A DNA stretch of 21,515 bases, from positions 1 through 21,515 of the forward strand of contig CAILWD010000593.1 of NCBI GenBank assembly GCA_903837815.1, given 5' to 3'. Made by a program: the position numbers and the translations under genes. Source of the stretch: an uncultured Chloroflexota bacterium (lineage in GTDB: Bacteria; Chloroflexota; Anaerolineae; Anaerolineales; Villigracilaceae). This document shows, in pieces, positions 7,518 to 14,937 of this stretch (its first letter is position 1; the number at the start of each line of letters is the position of its first letter). The notes below the pieces were generated by a model. It was not told the origin of the DNA, did not search any database, and saw only the letters and a list, made by a program, of their open reading frames with translations.

Positions 7518-8537
7518 ATGCAGGTATTCATCGAAAGCGGTATCGCCTTTATTGTCGCCCTTCAAGGGGCTGTGGGAGATTGGTTCATCATCCCCATGCG
7601 TTTTTTTAGCTATCTTGGCACCGAGGAATTTTTTCTGCTTGTTCTGCCCCTGATTTATTGGAGCATCGATTCTGCGCTTGGACTGCGGGTGGGATTCATC
7701 CTCATCACCAGCAATTTGCTTAACTACGTCGGTAAACTGGCGTTTGCGGGGCCGCGCCCGTATTGGGTCAGCCGTCAGGTGCGGGTGTTCTGGCTGACGG
7801 AAACGACATTCGGAGTCCCATCCGGACATGCGCAAATCCCAATGTCGGTATGGGGGATGATTGCGGCATACGCAAAACGGACCTGGTTTTGGGTGGTTGC
7901 GCTTATCATCATTTTTCTGATCGGGTTTTCACGGATGTATCTTGGCGTGCATTTCCCGCACGATGTTCTTTTCGGATGGTTGATCGGCGCGGTAATTTTG
8001 TGGGCTTTCGTCCACTTTTGGGAGCCGGTCAGTGCGTGGATCGGGCAAAAGACGCTCTCGCAACAAATCCTGTTCGCTTTTCTTGCCTCCCTGCTTTTCA
8101 TTGCCCTGGGATATGGAACCTGGATTTTGCGAAGCGAATATCAAATCCCCGAGGAATGGGTCGGGAACGCGTTGTTCGCCGGGGCGGAGGAGCCCAATCC
8201 TGTTAATGCCAATGGCGTTTTTACCTCGGCTGGAACCTTTTTCGGGATGGCGGCGGGTGCGGCATGGATCATCTCGAAGGGCGGCTTCCAGGTTTCGAGC
8301 GGAACAAAAAGCATGGCGGATGACCCGCTTGGGAAACGCGCCATCCGCTACGTTGTTGGCTTGATTGGTGTCCTCATCCTGTACATGGGGTTGGGCGCGA
8401 TCTTTCCACGGGGCGACGGCTTTATTTTTTATCTCCTTCGATACATACGATATGTACTGGTCGGCTGGTGGGTAACCGGTGGCGCGCCTTGGGTTTTTGC
8501 AAGGCTTAAACTCTCCAGAGCCGCCAAATCCATCTGA
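7518..8537 (+). CDS. PAP2-family membrane phosphatase (339 aa)
   Basis: An integral membrane acid phosphatase/phosphatidic acid phosphatase-type enzyme that removes phosphate from lipid or isoprenoid phosphates. The three PAP2 motifs are intact: KLAFAGPRP (K73, R80, P81), PSGH (101-104) and SRMYLGVHFPHD (S138, R139, H145, D149). There are about six to eight hydrophobic segments, with an extra C-terminal membrane region beyond the usual core. GGAGG at 7508-7512, 5 nt before the ATG at 7518, fixes the start; the longer frame from a GTG at 7446 would overlap the divergent gene and is rejected. The stop codon is part of the kinase 1 promoter. Undecaprenyl pyrophosphate recycling is possible but not shown. 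Confidence 0.9.
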   Translation: MQVFIESGIAFIVALQGAVGDWFIIPMRFFSYLGTEEFFLLVLPLIYWSIDSALGLRVGFILITSNLLNYVGKLAFAGPRPYWVSRQVRVFWLTETTFGVPSGHAQIPMSVWGMIAAYAKRTWFWVVALIIIFLIGFSRMYLGVHFPHDVLFGWLIGAVILWAFVHFWEPVSAWIGQKTLSQQILFAFLASLLFIALGYGTWILRSEYQIPEEWVGNALFAGAEEPNPVNANGVFTSAGTFFGMAAGAAWIISKGGFQVSSGTKSMADDPLGKRAIRYVVGLIGVLILYMGLGAIFPRGDGFIFYLLRYIRYVLVGWWVTGGAPWVFARLKLSRAAKSI

Positions 8538-8543
8538 TATAAT
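8535..8543 (+). promoter_or_regulatory. Extended -10 promoter of kinase 1
   Basis: TGATATAAT is a perfect extended -10 (TGnTATAAT). Its TGA is the PAP2 stop codon. The start would fall near 8550, giving a leader of about 33 nt with an AGAAGG ribosome site (8569-8574) 8 nt before the ATG at 8583. Confidence 0.6.
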
Positions 8544-8582
8544 TGCCCGCACTCCACTATAAATTAGAAGAAGGCCTTATAG

Positions 8583-10787
8583 ATGACGCTCGACAAAAAT
8601 ACTCTTCTTCATGACCGGTATCGCGTGATCGAAATCCTCGGACAGGGCGGCATGGGATCGGTTTACCGCGCCATTGATGAAAGACTTGGCGTGGCGGTTG
8701 CCCTGAAGGAGAACCTGTTCACCACCGAGGAATATATGCGCCAGTTTCGCCTGGAAGCCGTCATCCTCGCGAATCTCCGTCACCCGAACCTGCCGCGTGT
8801 GTCCGATCACTTTGAATTGAGCGACCAGCAGGGTCAATACCTGGTGATGGATTTTATTGAAGGAGAAGACCTGCGCAATCGCATGGACCGGCTTGGCTCC
8901 ATCAATGAAGAGGATGCCACCCAGATTGGCGCAGCCATCTGTGATGCGCTTGCCTATTTGCACACTCGCAAACCTCCGATCCTGCACCGCGATATCAAAC
9001 CCGGTAATGTCAAGATCACGCCCGACGGTCACATCTTCCTCGTGGACTTCGGGCTTGCAAAAGTCTATCAAAGCGGCAATCAGGCAACGACCACCGGCGC
9101 CCGCGCCATGACGCCCGGTTATTCTCCGCCTGAACAATACGGAACAGCGCGCACCGATCCCCGCACAGATATCTATTCGCTTGGCGCCACCTTGTATGCT
9201 GCCTTATGCGGTGTGATCCCGGAAGACGGACTTGCGCGCGCAATGGATAATGCCCAGTTGACCCCGCTTCGCAAACGCAATTCCAAGGTCTCACGGCGGT
9301 TTGCCTCTGCAATCGAGAAGGCGATGGCTGTTGATCCAAGCGACCGTTTCCAAAGCGCCGAGGAATTCAAGAAGGCGTTGATTGGATCGGGCGCCAAGAC
9401 CCAGCAAGTTCCGGGTAACCATGTGGTTGCCCCACCTCCTCCGGAAGCTTTTCTGCCGGTTGACCCCAGCGAGGCAGTTCAAATCAAGGAAAAGACGCCA
9501 TCCCGCCCGTCAGTTCTCTTGGAGCCGCCGGCGGCTGGGGAGGAAGTGCCTTTTGTTTCCCCACTCAAGAGGCAAAAAGAACGTGAGCGAAAGCGTCGCC
9601 TTGCCTGGGTTCGCTTTTTTCTTGTTTTGATTCTGTTGCTTGCCGCCAGCGTGCCCTTTGTTGCGCCCGGCATTTTGCCCGCCAACGTGCGCGGTATGAT
9701 TCCATTCCTTGTCCCGACGAGAACACCCACGGTCACGCCTTCGCCGCTTCCAACACAGACGTTGACCGCCATTTCCACCGCCACATCGACACCGGAACCA
9801 CCTACGCCTACTGCGACTGTGCCGCCGCCCACCAACACCCCAATTCCCACAGTGGCCATTACATTGGGAGTTAACCCAACCGATACCGCTGAACCTGGTG
9901 TTGCGCCCTTACCCGGAACGCCTGTTGGCGGTTCGGGACAGATTGCCTATGTCTCCGACCGCACAGGAATGCCTCAAGTCTATCTTGTAGACCTCGGTAG
10001 TTTATCTTTGATTCAAATTACAGACATGCCTGAAGGCGCCTGCCAGCCATCATGGTCGCCGGATGGGAAAAGAATGGTTTTCATCTCTCCTTGTAAAGGC
10101 ATGGATGAAATTTACTTCGGCGCCAGCCTGTATGTTGTCGATGCCGATGGCAGTAACCTGACGCCAATTTCATCCCCCCCCGGAGGTGACTTTGACCCTG
10201 CCTGGTCGCCGGATGGCAAGTCGATAGCCTTCACTTCGCGGCGCACAGGCCAGATGGAAATCTTTATGCTGGATACTGAAGACCTTTCCTCCGTCACCCA
10301 GATCACCAAGGGCGCGAAAGATGTGGAAGCGCGCCAACCCGCCTGGTCGCCGGACGGGAAACACATTGTCTATGTGGTGAAACGTTTTGGCGTGTATCAA
10401 ATCTGGTTGATGGACGCAGACGGTTCCGAACAAAAGCAAATTATCCGCAGTGGTGTGGCATACACCGATTACCTGCCCACATGGTCGTCTGACGGTCAGT
10501 TAATCCTATTTAACCAGCGCTGTGCAACCACGTTTTGTTTTCCCTATATTATGAGCGTCTCCGCCGCCGATCGCTCCGTTGAACAGGGTTCCAACCTGAA
10601 TTTGAGCGTCCTGTCCATAGAGGATGTTGAGTATTCACCAGATGGATTCCATCTTGTTTATGAAGGGGAAGATAAGGTAGAGAATAATGATATCTACTAC
10701 ATGACCTCTACCGGCGCAAATGTCGTGCGCATTACCACAGATAAAGGCCTCGATTTCGATCCAGCCTGGCGTCCTTCTGAAAATTAA
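8583..10787 (+). CDS. Receptor-type Ser/Thr protein kinase with PD40 propeller (kinase 1, 734 aa)
   Basis: A eukaryotic-like (Hanks-type) kinase that should phosphorylate Ser/Thr in the cytoplasm. Kinase domain about 13-270: Gly loop GQGGMGSV (20-27), K42, alpha-C E58, HRDIKPGN (135-142), DFG (155-157), and SPPEQYG (181-187) in the APE position. A basic stretch (about 330-342) leads to one membrane helix (about 341-360), so the kinase faces inside. A Pro/Thr-rich stalk (about 375-448) leads to an external PD40/TolB-like propeller (about 452-734) with recurring PAWSPDGK units. It is active by sequence. An intrinsic terminator follows, so it is its own unit, next to a close paralogue. The propeller probably binds a ligand or wall component; which one is unknown. 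Confidence 0.93.
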   Translation: MTLDKNTLLHDRYRVIEILGQGGMGSVYRAIDERLGVAVALKENLFTTEEYMRQFRLEAVILANLRHPNLPRVSDHFELSDQQGQYLVMDFIEGEDLRNRMDRLGSINEEDATQIGAAICDALAYLHTRKPPILHRDIKPGNVKITPDGHIFLVDFGLAKVYQSGNQATTTGARAMTPGYSPPEQYGTARTDPRTDIYSLGATLYAALCGVIPEDGLARAMDNAQLTPLRKRNSKVSRRFASAIEKAMAVDPSDRFQSAEEFKKALIGSGAKTQQVPGNHVVAPPPPEAFLPVDPSEAVQIKEKTPSRPSVLLEPPAAGEEVPFVSPLKRQKERERKRRLAWVRFFLVLILLLAASVPFVAPGILPANVRGMIPFLVPTRTPTVTPSPLPTQTLTAISTATSTPEPPTPTATVPPPTNTPIPTVAITLGVNPTDTAEPGVAPLPGTPVGGSGQIAYVSDRTGMPQVYLVDLGSLSLIQITDMPEGACQPSWSPDGKRMVFISPCKGMDEIYFGASLYVVDADGSNLTPISSPPGGDFDPAWSPDGKSIAFTSRRTGQMEIFMLDTEDLSSVTQITKGAKDVEARQPAWSPDGKHIVYVVKRFGVYQIWLMDADGSEQKQIIRSGVAYTDYLPTWSSDGQLILFNQRCATTFCFPYIMSVSAADRSVEQGSNLNLSVLSIEDVEYSPDGFHLVYEGEDKVENNDIYYMTSTGANVVRITTDKGLDFDPAWRPSEN

Positions 10788-10802
10788 AGCGCAGGTAACT
10801 TT

Positions 10803-10836
10803 GGAAAGCCGGAGAAAACCTCCGGCTTTCCCTTTT
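10803..10836 (+). terminator. Intrinsic terminator after kinase 1
   Basis: A perfect 12-bp stem, GGAAAGCCGGAG (10803-10814) with CTCCGGCTTTCC (10820-10831), has a 5-nt loop and is followed by CTTTTG. It starts 16 nt past the kinase 1 stop codon. Confidence 0.8.
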
Positions 10837-10837
10837 G

Positions 10838-10992
10838 ATGCAAACCGCCATTTGTCGCCGATTTGAAATAAAATAGAAACGAAAGCAATCCTTCCATAGG
10901 GTAAAATGTGCCAGTGATTTGCGACTGCCGGACGGGGCGGTCGGTGCCTTTGCCTCCGGCATGGGCGAAAACACCATTTCAACAGGCATGCA
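10838..10992 (+). promoter_or_regulatory. Kinase 2 upstream region with leader hairpin
   Basis: Two possible -10 boxes, TAAAAT at 10869-10874 and TAAAAT at 10902-10907, lack clear -35 partners. Downstream, TGCCGGA (10926-10932) pairs with TCCGGCA (10955-10961) around a GC-rich 22-nt loop, within what would be the 5' leader. No known riboswitch is recognised. Confidence 0.35.
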
Positions 10993-13089
10993 ATGATTAT
11001 AGAAAACGAGACCCTGTTACACAAACGCTATCAAATTCGGGAGAACCTTGGACAGGGGGGAATGGGGTCGGTTTATCGTGCCACAGATCAAAACCTGGGC
11101 GTTGATGTGGCAGTTAAAGAAAACCTGTTTACAACTGATGAATATGCCCGCCAATTCCGCCTTGAAGCGGTAATCCTGGCGAATATCCGGCACCCCAACC
11201 TTCCGCGTGTCTCGGATCACTTTGTAATTGCGGGGGAGGGGCAATACCTTGTCATGGATTTTATCGAAGGGGAGGATTTGCGCCAGCGCATGGAGCGGGT
11301 GGGAATCCTGCCGGAGGATGAGGTCATCTTGATCGGCGCCGCCATCTGTGACGCGCTTTCCTACCTGCATGCCCGCAAACCCCCCGTTCTTCATCGAGAC
11401 ATCAAACCCGGTAATGTAAAAATTACACCCGATGGTCATATCTTTTTGGTGGACTTTGGTCTTGCTAAAGTCTATCAGGGAAACCAAGCGACGACCACCG
11501 GAGCCAGAGCCATGACTCCCGGCTATTCCCCGCCCGAGCAGTATGGCACTGCCCGTACCGATACCCGCACAGATATTTATTCTCTTGGCGCCACTCTTTA
11601 TGCCGCATTGACGGGCGTCATCCCTGAAGATGGGCTGGCGCGCGCGATGGATAATGCGCAACTTACGCCGCTCCGCAAGCGGAATTCATCGGTTTCGCGC
11701 AGTCTTGTTGTGACAATCGAGAAGGCGATGGAAGTGGACCCGAGCGACCGCTTTCAGACTGCGGAGGATTTCAAGTTTGCCCTGCTCAACTCGAAGTCGA
11801 TAACCCAGCAGATGCTTGGGACTTATACGGTCGCTCCGCCGCCTTCCAGTTTTGGAAAAAATGGCGATGTGCCCAAGAAGATGTCAAATGCTCTTACTCT
11901 TCCCACTTCTCCCGAAGAGCGCCCATTCGTTTCCCCGCGCAAAAAGCAGCTTGAGCGCGCGCGCCGCAACCGGCGTTTGTGGGTTGGTTTATCTCTTGCA
12001 ACATTGGCCGCCGCCGCGCTGGTCTTCACTCTGTTACCTGCCGCCACTCGCATGACCCTGTTTCCGCTTTTGTTTCCCACTGAACCTGTGCCCACTCCCG
12101 TCCTTATCACTCCTGTTACCCCGCCCATTGTGGAAGTTCCTGTTGAATCGGCATTTACCGCCACGGTACTTCCTCCCACCCCAACGTCTTTACCCGCCAT
12201 TGCTGTTGATGTCAGCCCCACCCCCATTGGCGGAGATTATCTTCAAATTGCTTATGCGTCAACCCGCACCGGTGTTGCCCAGATATACCTGAGCGGGCTC
12301 TTGAAAGATGATGCCATTCAGATTACCAATATGCCGGAGGGGGCGTGTCAGCCTTCATGGTCTCCCGATGGAATCAGGTTGGTATTTATCTCTCCCTGCG
12401 GCGTCAAAAAGGATTCGTATCAGGGATCCGATTTGTATATTATTAATGCGGACGGCTCTGGATTAATACAATTGCCCTCATCTCCCGGTGGGGGAGATTT
12501 CGAACCTGCCTGGTCGCCTGATGGACAATACATCGCCTTTACATCCATGCGCGACGGATACATGCAAATCTATTCATACACGGTTGAAGATGGAAGCATC
12601 AGGCGGTTGGTGAATACCAAAGCCAATAAACATGCCAGACAACCCGCATGGTCGCCGGATGGCAGAAAAATAGTTTATACCTACCAAAGAATTTCCTCTT
12701 ATGAATTGTGGGTGATGAGCACCCTTGGCTCCAACGAGACCCAACTTTTTACCAGCGGCGATACTCTTTCCAATCGATACCCGGTATGGTCGACGGACGG
12801 CGCATTCATACTTTTCAGCCAGCAAAAGGTGGCAGAATTCACCTTCCCCGCCTTGTTTTCGATCAAGGTTGGAACAGCCAATGCTCCGGCTTTGGAGGTA
12901 AATATGGGTGTGCTTTCTGTTGAGGATGTCGACTACTCGCCCAGCGGAAACTGGATCGCCTACGAAAGCGGCGGTGACCGCGGCTATCATGTCTTGTATT
13001 CCACGCCCTCTGGCGCGAACCAGGCGCGGATTACGGAGGACGTCACCTTCGACGATTTCGACCCCGCGTGGCGTCCCGTTCCAAAATAG
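10993..13089 (+). CDS. Receptor-type Ser/Thr protein kinase with PD40 propeller (kinase 2, 698 aa)
   Basis: A paralogue of kinase 1 with the same layout: kinase domain about 13-265 with GQGGMGSV (20-27), K42, HRDIKPGN (134-141), DFG (154-156) and SPPEQYG (179-185); basic juxtamembrane stretch; one membrane helix (about 329-349); Pro/Thr/Val-rich stalk (about 360-410); external PD40 propeller to the end. By eye about four in five kinase residues match kinase 1, and the activation segment from GARAMTPGY to GTARTD is identical. The stalk and propeller differ far more. The start gives the same MxxxxxTLLHxRY opening as kinase 1, although the ribosome site (AACAGG) is weak. A strong terminator follows. 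Confidence 0.92.
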   Translation: MIIENETLLHKRYQIRENLGQGGMGSVYRATDQNLGVDVAVKENLFTTDEYARQFRLEAVILANIRHPNLPRVSDHFVIAGEGQYLVMDFIEGEDLRQRMERVGILPEDEVILIGAAICDALSYLHARKPPVLHRDIKPGNVKITPDGHIFLVDFGLAKVYQGNQATTTGARAMTPGYSPPEQYGTARTDTRTDIYSLGATLYAALTGVIPEDGLARAMDNAQLTPLRKRNSSVSRSLVVTIEKAMEVDPSDRFQTAEDFKFALLNSKSITQQMLGTYTVAPPPSSFGKNGDVPKKMSNALTLPTSPEERPFVSPRKKQLERARRNRRLWVGLSLATLAAAALVFTLLPAATRMTLFPLLFPTEPVPTPVLITPVTPPIVEVPVESAFTATVLPPTPTSLPAIAVDVSPTPIGGDYLQIAYASTRTGVAQIYLSGLLKDDAIQITNMPEGACQPSWSPDGIRLVFISPCGVKKDSYQGSDLYIINADGSGLIQLPSSPGGGDFEPAWSPDGQYIAFTSMRDGYMQIYSYTVEDGSIRRLVNTKANKHARQPAWSPDGRKIVYTYQRISSYELWVMSTLGSNETQLFTSGDTLSNRYPVWSTDGAFILFSQQKVAEFTFPALFSIKVGTANAPALEVNMGVLSVEDVDYSPSGNWIAYESGGDRGYHVLYSTPSGANQARITEDVTFDDFDPAWRPVPK

Positions 13090-13104
13090 GAGAATTTCGA
13101 TGAC

Positions 13105-13145
13105 AGCCTCTAAGGGTTTCGAAAACCCTTAGAGGCTCTTTTTTT
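13105..13145 (+). terminator. Intrinsic terminator after kinase 2
   Basis: A perfect 15-bp stem, AGCCTCTAAGGGTTT (13105-13119) with its complement at 13123-13137, has a 3-nt loop and is followed by a seven-T run (13139-13145). It is 16 nt past the kinase 2 stop and insulates the heat-shock operon. Its skeleton resembles the palindrome inside prmA. Confidence 0.9.
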
Positions 13146-13167
13146 GTAAATTCTTACACTCCTCTTA

Positions 13168-13196
13168 TTGACGCTCTCCATTTTCACATGTAGACT
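13168..13196 (+). promoter_or_regulatory. hrcA operon promoter
   Basis: TTGACG (13168-13173) and TAGACT (13191-13196) are spaced by exactly 17 nt. Nine bases separate the -10 from the hrcA ATG, so the leader would be a few bases at most; TGGAG (13197-13201) could serve as ribosome site only if transcription began further upstream. No CIRCE inverted repeat (TTAGCACTC-N9-GAGTGCTAA) overlaps it. Confidence 0.55.
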
Positions 13197-13205
13197 TGGA
13201 GCGCC

Positions 13206-14243
13206 ATGCAAGAACTTACCGAAAGACAGCGGACCATTCTCCTGTTCCTCATTCGCGATTATATCGAGACGGCGCAGGCTGTCGGCTCGAAGCGGCTGGT
13301 GGAGCGTTTTCGGCTTGCGCTGAGTCCTGCCACCGTCCGAAACGAAATGTCGGCGCTGACGGAGATGGGCTACCTCAGGCAGCCCCACACCTCGGCGGGT
13401 CGCGTGCCGACGGAGGAGGGCTACCGCGTCTTTGTTGGTCACATGATGAGCAAGGCGGAACTGCCCGAGTCGGTGCAGAACACCATCTCGCACCAATTCT
13501 TCCAGGCGAGTCCCGATGTGGACCAGTGGATGACGCTTGCCGCGTCCGTGCTGGCGCATCAATCGCAGGGCGTTTCGCTTGTCACCGCTCCCCATGCGGA
13601 GACTATCCGCTTTAAACATATCGAGCTAATCTCCACGCAGGGGCGGCAGGTCTTGAGGGTGCTGGTCATGGAAGGCGGTGAAGTCAAACAGCAGATTCTA
13701 ACTCTGGCTGAGCCAGTCTCTCAGGCACGCTTGACCCAGGCTGCAACACGACTCAACTCGCTGTTGGCTGGTCTTTCGATGGACGCCATTGCCGCCCTGC
13801 CATCCCGCGTCGATGCGCTGGAGCAGGACATCATCACGCTGATGGTTCAGGATATGAAGCGTACCTCCGAGAGCGTTTCAGGCGAGTTTTACACCGACGG
13901 ACTGACCAACGTATTGAGCGAACCCGAATTCGCCGAGACAGACGAAGCCCGCTGGGCGATGCGCCTATTCGAAGAACGTTCCACCTTGCAAGGCTTGCTC
14001 GCGCGGGCATCTACGAACAGCAGCGTGGGCGGCTTGCAGGTGTTGATTGGCGGCGAAGGCGGCTGGGAGGAACTCCGCCAGTGTTCGATGGTGATTGCCA
14101 GATACGGCGTCCCAGGCTTGGCGACGGGGACTCTGGGCGTGCTGGGTCCCATGCGCATGTCCTACGCGCGGACCATTCCCACCGTGAGATACGTGGCTGG
14201 GCTGTTGAGCAACCTAGTGAATGACAACATAAATTCAGAATAA
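13206..14243 (+). CDS. hrcA: Heat-inducible transcription repressor HrcA (345 aa)
   Basis: The repressor of class I heat-shock genes, which binds CIRCE operators and is kept active by GroEL. It starts with the family's winged helix: LTERQRTILLFLIRDYIETAQAVGSKRL, broken here at residues 4-31, then SPATVRNEMSALTEMGYL with the recognition helix, and TSAGRVPTEEGYRVFV at the wing. A GAF-like and insert domain fills the remainder. Length is normal. It is the first gene of hrcA-grpE-dnaK-dnaJ, as in many Gram-positive-type genomes. I see no CIRCE operator in this window, so its target may lie elsewhere (for example groESL) or have a diverged form. Confidence 0.95.
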   Translation: MQELTERQRTILLFLIRDYIETAQAVGSKRLVERFRLALSPATVRNEMSALTEMGYLRQPHTSAGRVPTEEGYRVFVGHMMSKAELPESVQNTISHQFFQASPDVDQWMTLAASVLAHQSQGVSLVTAPHAETIRFKHIELISTQGRQVLRVLVMEGGEVKQQILTLAEPVSQARLTQAATRLNSLLAGLSMDAIAALPSRVDALEQDIITLMVQDMKRTSESVSGEFYTDGLTNVLSEPEFAETDEARWAMRLFEERSTLQGLLARASTNSSVGGLQVLIGGEGGWEELRQCSMVIARYGVPGLATGTLGVLGPMRMSYARTIPTVRYVAGLLSNLVNDNINSE

Positions 14244-14280
14244 AGAGATTGGAGATTGGTAATTACCAATCACCAATTAC
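14244..14280. repeat. Palindromic element in the hrcA-grpE gap
   Basis: The gap after hrcA contains an 18-nt perfect palindrome, GATTGGTAATTACCAATC (14254-14271), preceded by a tandem GATTGGA copy and followed by ACCAATTAC. It can form a hairpin in mRNA. The GAGATTGG unit recurs in the dnaK-dnaJ gap. Confidence 0.65.
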
Positions 14281-14305
14281 TACTTACCACGATGAGAGTG
14301 AGAGC

Positions 14306-14857
14306 ATGACTGACAAAAAGAAGCACAAACACGAAGAAGAAGTGACTGAGACTCAGCCCGCAGCGGAGTCTGCGCCTGTTGAGGGCGAACAGCCAAACGC
14401 GGAGGTGGAAGCATTGAAAAGCCAGTTGGCGGAGGCTGAATCCAGGGCGGCGGAATATAAGGACGGCTGGGCAAGGTCGCAGGCGGAGTTTCAGAATTAC
14501 AAGAAGCGCATCGAACGCGATAACGAGTTGACCTATGCCAGCATGAAGGGCGACATTGTCAAGAAAGTGTTGCCCGTGTTGGACGACCTGGAACTCGCCC
14601 TGCAAAACCGTCCCGCCGACGATGCGTGGGCGAACGGCATCGAACTCATCGTCCGCAAGTTGCAGAACATGTTGGAAAGCGAAGGCGTGAAGCGCATCGA
14701 GGCAAAGGGTGCGGCATTCGACCCGAATTTCCACGAGGCAATCACACATGAGCCTTCTGCTGAGGTGGAAAGCGAACACGTAATCGACGTGGTGCGAAAT
14801 GGCTATACTTTGGGCGAACGGGTGATTCGCCCCGCATCGGTGAGGGTGGCACAATAA
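14306..14857 (+). CDS. grpE: Nucleotide exchange factor GrpE (183 aa)
   Basis: The co-chaperone that releases ADP from DnaK. An acidic, disordered N-terminus (Lys/Glu-rich, then Glu/Pro/Ala-rich) leads to a long helix (about 33-75) with the family stretch YKDGWARSQAEFQNYKKR, a four-helix section with LPVLDDLELAL, and the C-terminal beta domain with GAAFDPNFHEAITH and GYTLGERVIRPASVRV. I start at MTDKKKHK: the upstream in-frame start at 14249 lies inside the palindromic gap element. The ribosome site is weak (GAGAG at about 14294-14304). Length is usual for the family. Confidence 0.95.
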   Translation: MTDKKKHKHEEEVTETQPAAESAPVEGEQPNAEVEALKSQLAEAESRAAEYKDGWARSQAEFQNYKKRIERDNELTYASMKGDIVKKVLPVLDDLELALQNRPADDAWANGIELIVRKLQNMLESEGVKRIEAKGAAFDPNFHEAITHEPSAEVESEHVIDVVRNGYTLGERVIRPASVRVAQ

Positions 14858-14862
14858 GTTAG

Positions 14863-14922
14863 CAAGTTGGCAAGTTGAAAGGTTTGCAAGTTGAACCTGA
14901 TAACTTTCAAACCTTCAAACTT
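14863..14922. repeat. Tandem CAAGTTG and inverted repeat in the grpE-dnaK gap
   Basis: Three copies of CAAGTTG (14863-14869, 14871-14877, 14887-14893) are followed by an inverted counterpart: AAGGTTTG (14879-14886) pairs with CAAACCTT (14908-14915), and the flanks extend this imperfectly (CAAACTT at 14917-14923). The gap could fold as a hairpin just before the dnaK ribosome site. Confidence 0.6.
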
Positions 14923-14937
14923 TTAAACGAGGACTTC

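Noticed and set aside
10921..10992. Riboswitch in the kinase 2 leader
   Set aside because: Only one 7-bp stem with a GC-rich loop is visible, and no known riboswitch core can be recognised.
13141..13205. CIRCE operator before hrcA
   Set aside because: TTACACTC at about 13154 recalls the left arm, but no inverted GAGTG arm follows at the right distance.
14249..14305. Longer GrpE N-terminus
   Set aside because: It would translate the palindromic gap element; MTDKKKHK matches the usual charged GrpE start.
14875..14937. Longer DnaK N-terminus
   Set aside because: It would translate the repeat-filled gap; MAKIIGIDLGTT is the universal DnaK start and has GAGGA before it.
14244..14937. CRISPR-like short repeats
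   Set aside because: Units are 7-18 nt, few and without regular spacers; there are no cas genes.
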